From Pseudomonadota bacterium (GTDB lineage: Bacteria > Pseudomonadota > Gammaproteobacteria > UBA5335): 10,033 bases of DNA. Shown here one piece after another: positions 7,838-10,033 of the stretch (position 1 is its first letter; the number at the start of each line of letters is the position of its first letter). A program made the position numbers and the translations under genes. The stretch spans positions 1 through 10,033 of the forward strand of contig PKCW01000103.1 of assembly GCA_002862965.1 (NCBI GenBank). The letters run 5' to 3'. The notes below the pieces were generated by a model, which was not told the DNA's origin, searched no databases, and worked only from the letters and a program-made list of their open reading frames with translations.

Positions 7838-8077
7838 TCATTCGTGACGGCAAAAAGCTGCGCCTGGCGGTACCCCAAGCCGCCGCAGGATCACTGCCAG
7901 CGGACAAAACCCCGTGAAGGAAGATTGGAGCAGGTTGGCGCCGGCGAAAGCCGTCAACCACAGCCAGTATCCACTGTGGAGTTGGAACAGGACGAGCGAC
8001 AACAGCACCATGCTGCCAGCAACGCGCAAGACCCAGCGATCGATATTGAGGCCCGCAGCGGGGGTGCGCACTGTCAT
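7838..8077 (-). CDS. DUF2892 small inner-membrane protein (YgaP-tail-like)
   Basis: The 79-aa product starts MTVRTPAAGLNIDRWVLRVA and shows the DUF2892 layout: an N-terminal N-x-DR segment, a first hydrophobic helix (about 18-34), a second helix (about 38-53), and the diagnostic TGFCPL (about 55-60) before LRRLG. In E. coli YgaP the same domain is the membrane part fused to a rhodanese; here it stands alone. DUF2892 proteins are often found beside ArsR-type regulators and sulfur-transfer genes, but no biochemical role is established. I choose the ATG at 8077-8075 over one at 8155 because GAGGAGA lies just upstream and the extra 26 residues are not family-like. It has cysteines in TGFCPL and near the C-terminus (FCRHE). 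It is the second gene of the arsR operon. Confidence 0.85.
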   Translation of the reverse strand: MTVRTPAAGLNIDRWVLRVAGSMVLLSLVLFQLHSGYWLWLTAFAGANLLQSSFTGFCPLAVILRRLGVPPGAAFCRHE

Positions 8078-8082
8078 CGTCG

Positions 8083-8089
8083 TCTCCTC
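8083..8089 (-). promoter_or_regulatory. Ribosome binding site of the DUF2892 gene
   Basis: The minus strand reads GAGGAGA-CGACG-ATG, a strong Shine-Dalgarno 5 nt from the chosen start. It settles the 79-aa product over the 105-aa alternative. Confidence 0.6.
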
Positions 8090-8093
8090 GGGA

Positions 8094-8141
8094 GAAAAGA
8101 AAAAACACGCTCGCCCGTCCGTCCGCTTCGGTCGGCGGGGC
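8094..8141 (-). terminator. Possible weak terminator or attenuator between arsR and DUF2892 genes
   Basis: In the 87-bp gap the minus strand can fold a GC hairpin (8141-8113 region; the core pairs 8135-8129 with 8125-8119, one mismatch, 3-nt loop). A T-rich run, TGTTTTTTCTTTTC, follows (about 8106-8093). The hairpin is imperfect and separated from the T-run by several bases. Partial termination after arsR, rather than a full stop, is the most it could support. Confidence 0.3.
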
Positions 8142-8164
8142 TGCCGGAATGCCATTGCGTCCTT

Positions 8165-8500
8165 TCATCCCGGCAGCCCACAAAAATGCCGGTGCAAGAC
8201 CTGGATCAGGTCGAGCGCCGGACCGGGCGTGACACGGTAAAAAATGGTCTGGGACATGCGCCGCGTGGCCACCAGGCCATCCCTGCGCAGCACGGCCAAA
8301 TGCTGGGACAGCGCGGATTGGGAGAGCGCAATGCGTTCATTCAGGCCGCCCACGGACAGTTCGCCCTCGGCGAGTGTGCAGAGAATCAGCAGGCGATGGG
8401 GATTGGCCAGCGCTTTCATCAGCTCCGCTGCTTCCTGGGCGTGCTCCCCCATCTGGGCGGCGGTGGGTAGCAAAGAATCCAGCGGTCGTTCCTGATTCAT
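8165..8500 (-). CDS. ArsR-family repressor, SqrR/BigR-like persulfide sensor
   Basis: This winged-helix repressor would be released from DNA by an inducer. The 111-aa length is normal. The core runs from MKALANPHRLLILCTLAEGE (28-47) through the recognition helix region LSQSALSQHLAVLRRDGLVA (59-78) and the wing TRRMSQTIFYRV. Its only cysteines are C41 and C107. These are, to my knowledge, the positions that form a polysulfide bridge in Rhodobacter SqrR and match the pair in BigR. The CVC metal site of arsenic-type ArsR (ELCVCDL) is absent, with ELSVGGL in its place, so arsenic sensing is unlikely. The ATG at 8500 has GAGGA 3 nt upstream. It is divergent from sqr and heads the operon with DUF2892 and the RND genes, so it likely autoregulates and controls both sides. 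Confidence 0.88.
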   Translation of the reverse strand: MNQERPLDSLLPTAAQMGEHAQEAAELMKALANPHRLLILCTLAEGELSVGGLNERIALSQSALSQHLAVLRRDGLVATRRMSQTIFYRVTPGPALDLIQVLHRHFCGLPG

Positions 8501-8505
8501 GAATC
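8494..8505. repeat. 12-bp perfect palindrome over the repressor start codon
   Basis: GATTCATGAATC is a perfect palindrome that contains the repressor ATG. Its outer halves ATTC and GAAT resemble half-sites recalled for SqrR boxes, but with no spacer where SqrR sites are spaced. It could be a second operator or a coincidence. Confidence 0.35.
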
Positions 8506-8510
8506 CTCTA

Positions 8511-9873
<1,363 letters not shown>

Positions 9874-9878
9874 CCCCC

Positions 9879-10033
9879 ATGAAAGGGCTGCTGGTCTTGC
9901 TGGCGATGCTGGTCGCATGGGATCTGGCGGCGGCCGAGGACCCTCGCCGTGCCCGATCGGCCGCAATCGCGGAGCGGTTCCAAAAGGAGATGGGCGAGCG
10001 CCTGGCCGGTGCCTTGGCTGCAGGCGGTCCGAT
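9879..10033 (+). CDS. Exported DUF3365 (Tll0287-like) heme-family protein, partial
   Basis: The ATG at 9879 opens a frame that runs off the right edge after 51 codons. It starts MKGLLVLLAMLVAWDLAAAE, a short signal peptide that could be cleaved after the AAA. It continues with RRARSAAIAERFQKEMGERL and AGALAAGGP. The pattern of a helix with FQKEMGERL followed by AGGP is typical of the start of DUF3365 domains, which occur in exported heme or sensor proteins. The heme motif that would prove this lies beyond the window. It begins 5 bp after the sqr stop, so it is probably co-transcribed, and a role as periplasmic electron partner or sulfur sensor is possible. The family call rests on a short N-terminus. 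Confidence 0.55.
   Translation, partial: MKGLLVLLAMLVAWDLAAAEDPRRARSAAIAERFQKEMGERLAGALAAGGP

Noticed and set aside
8078..8155. 26-codon N-terminal extension of the DUF2892 gene
   Set aside because: It is Arg/Pro-rich and not family-like, and GAGGAGA sits directly before the internal ATG.

Overview
The window is GC-rich DNA from a proteobacterium that very probably oxidises sulfide. The strongest clue is a sulfide:quinone oxidoreductase (SQR) that closely resembles, from memory, the Acidithiobacillus ferrooxidans type. The housekeeping order trpS-scpA-scpB and the general protein character fit Gammaproteobacteria, Acidithiobacillia or a neighbouring group. I cannot fix the genus from sequence alone.

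Left part (1-2710, minus strand): a compact housekeeping operon, trpS > scpA > scpB, with 4-bp stop/start overlaps at both junctions. A perfect TATAAT box lies just upstream of trpS. TrpS is a long form with an internal insertion and a four-cysteine pattern that may bind an iron-sulfur cluster. ScpB runs off the left edge. A 199-bp divergent spacer then leads to a plus-strand cytochrome b561-type diheme membrane protein (2858-3406), which is followed by a strong GC hairpin.

Middle to right (3506-8500, minus strand): an apparent operon transcribed right to left. It encodes an ArsR-family repressor, a DUF2892 small membrane protein, a periplasmic RND adaptor and an RND inner-membrane pump. The last two overlap by 4 bp. 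The repressor carries cysteines at exactly positions 41 and 107, the pair used by SqrR/BigR-type persulfide sensors. No outer-membrane channel gene is present.

Right edge (8501-10033, plus strand): an AT-rich divergent control region separates the repressor from sqr. It holds an inverted repeat, ATTTAG-N6-CTAAAT, that overlaps the -35 of a good sigma-70-like promoter. The predicted leader contains a 7-bp hairpin with a GCAA tetraloop. Downstream of sqr, an exported protein starts that looks like a DUF3365 heme-family member, cut by the window edge.

Working model: a persulfide-responsive repressor controls both SQR (sulfide oxidation at the membrane) and, divergently, a DUF2892 protein plus an RND efflux pump. 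An RND pump inside a sulfide/persulfide regulon is the most unusual aspect of the window. Its link to sulfur export or detoxification is inference.
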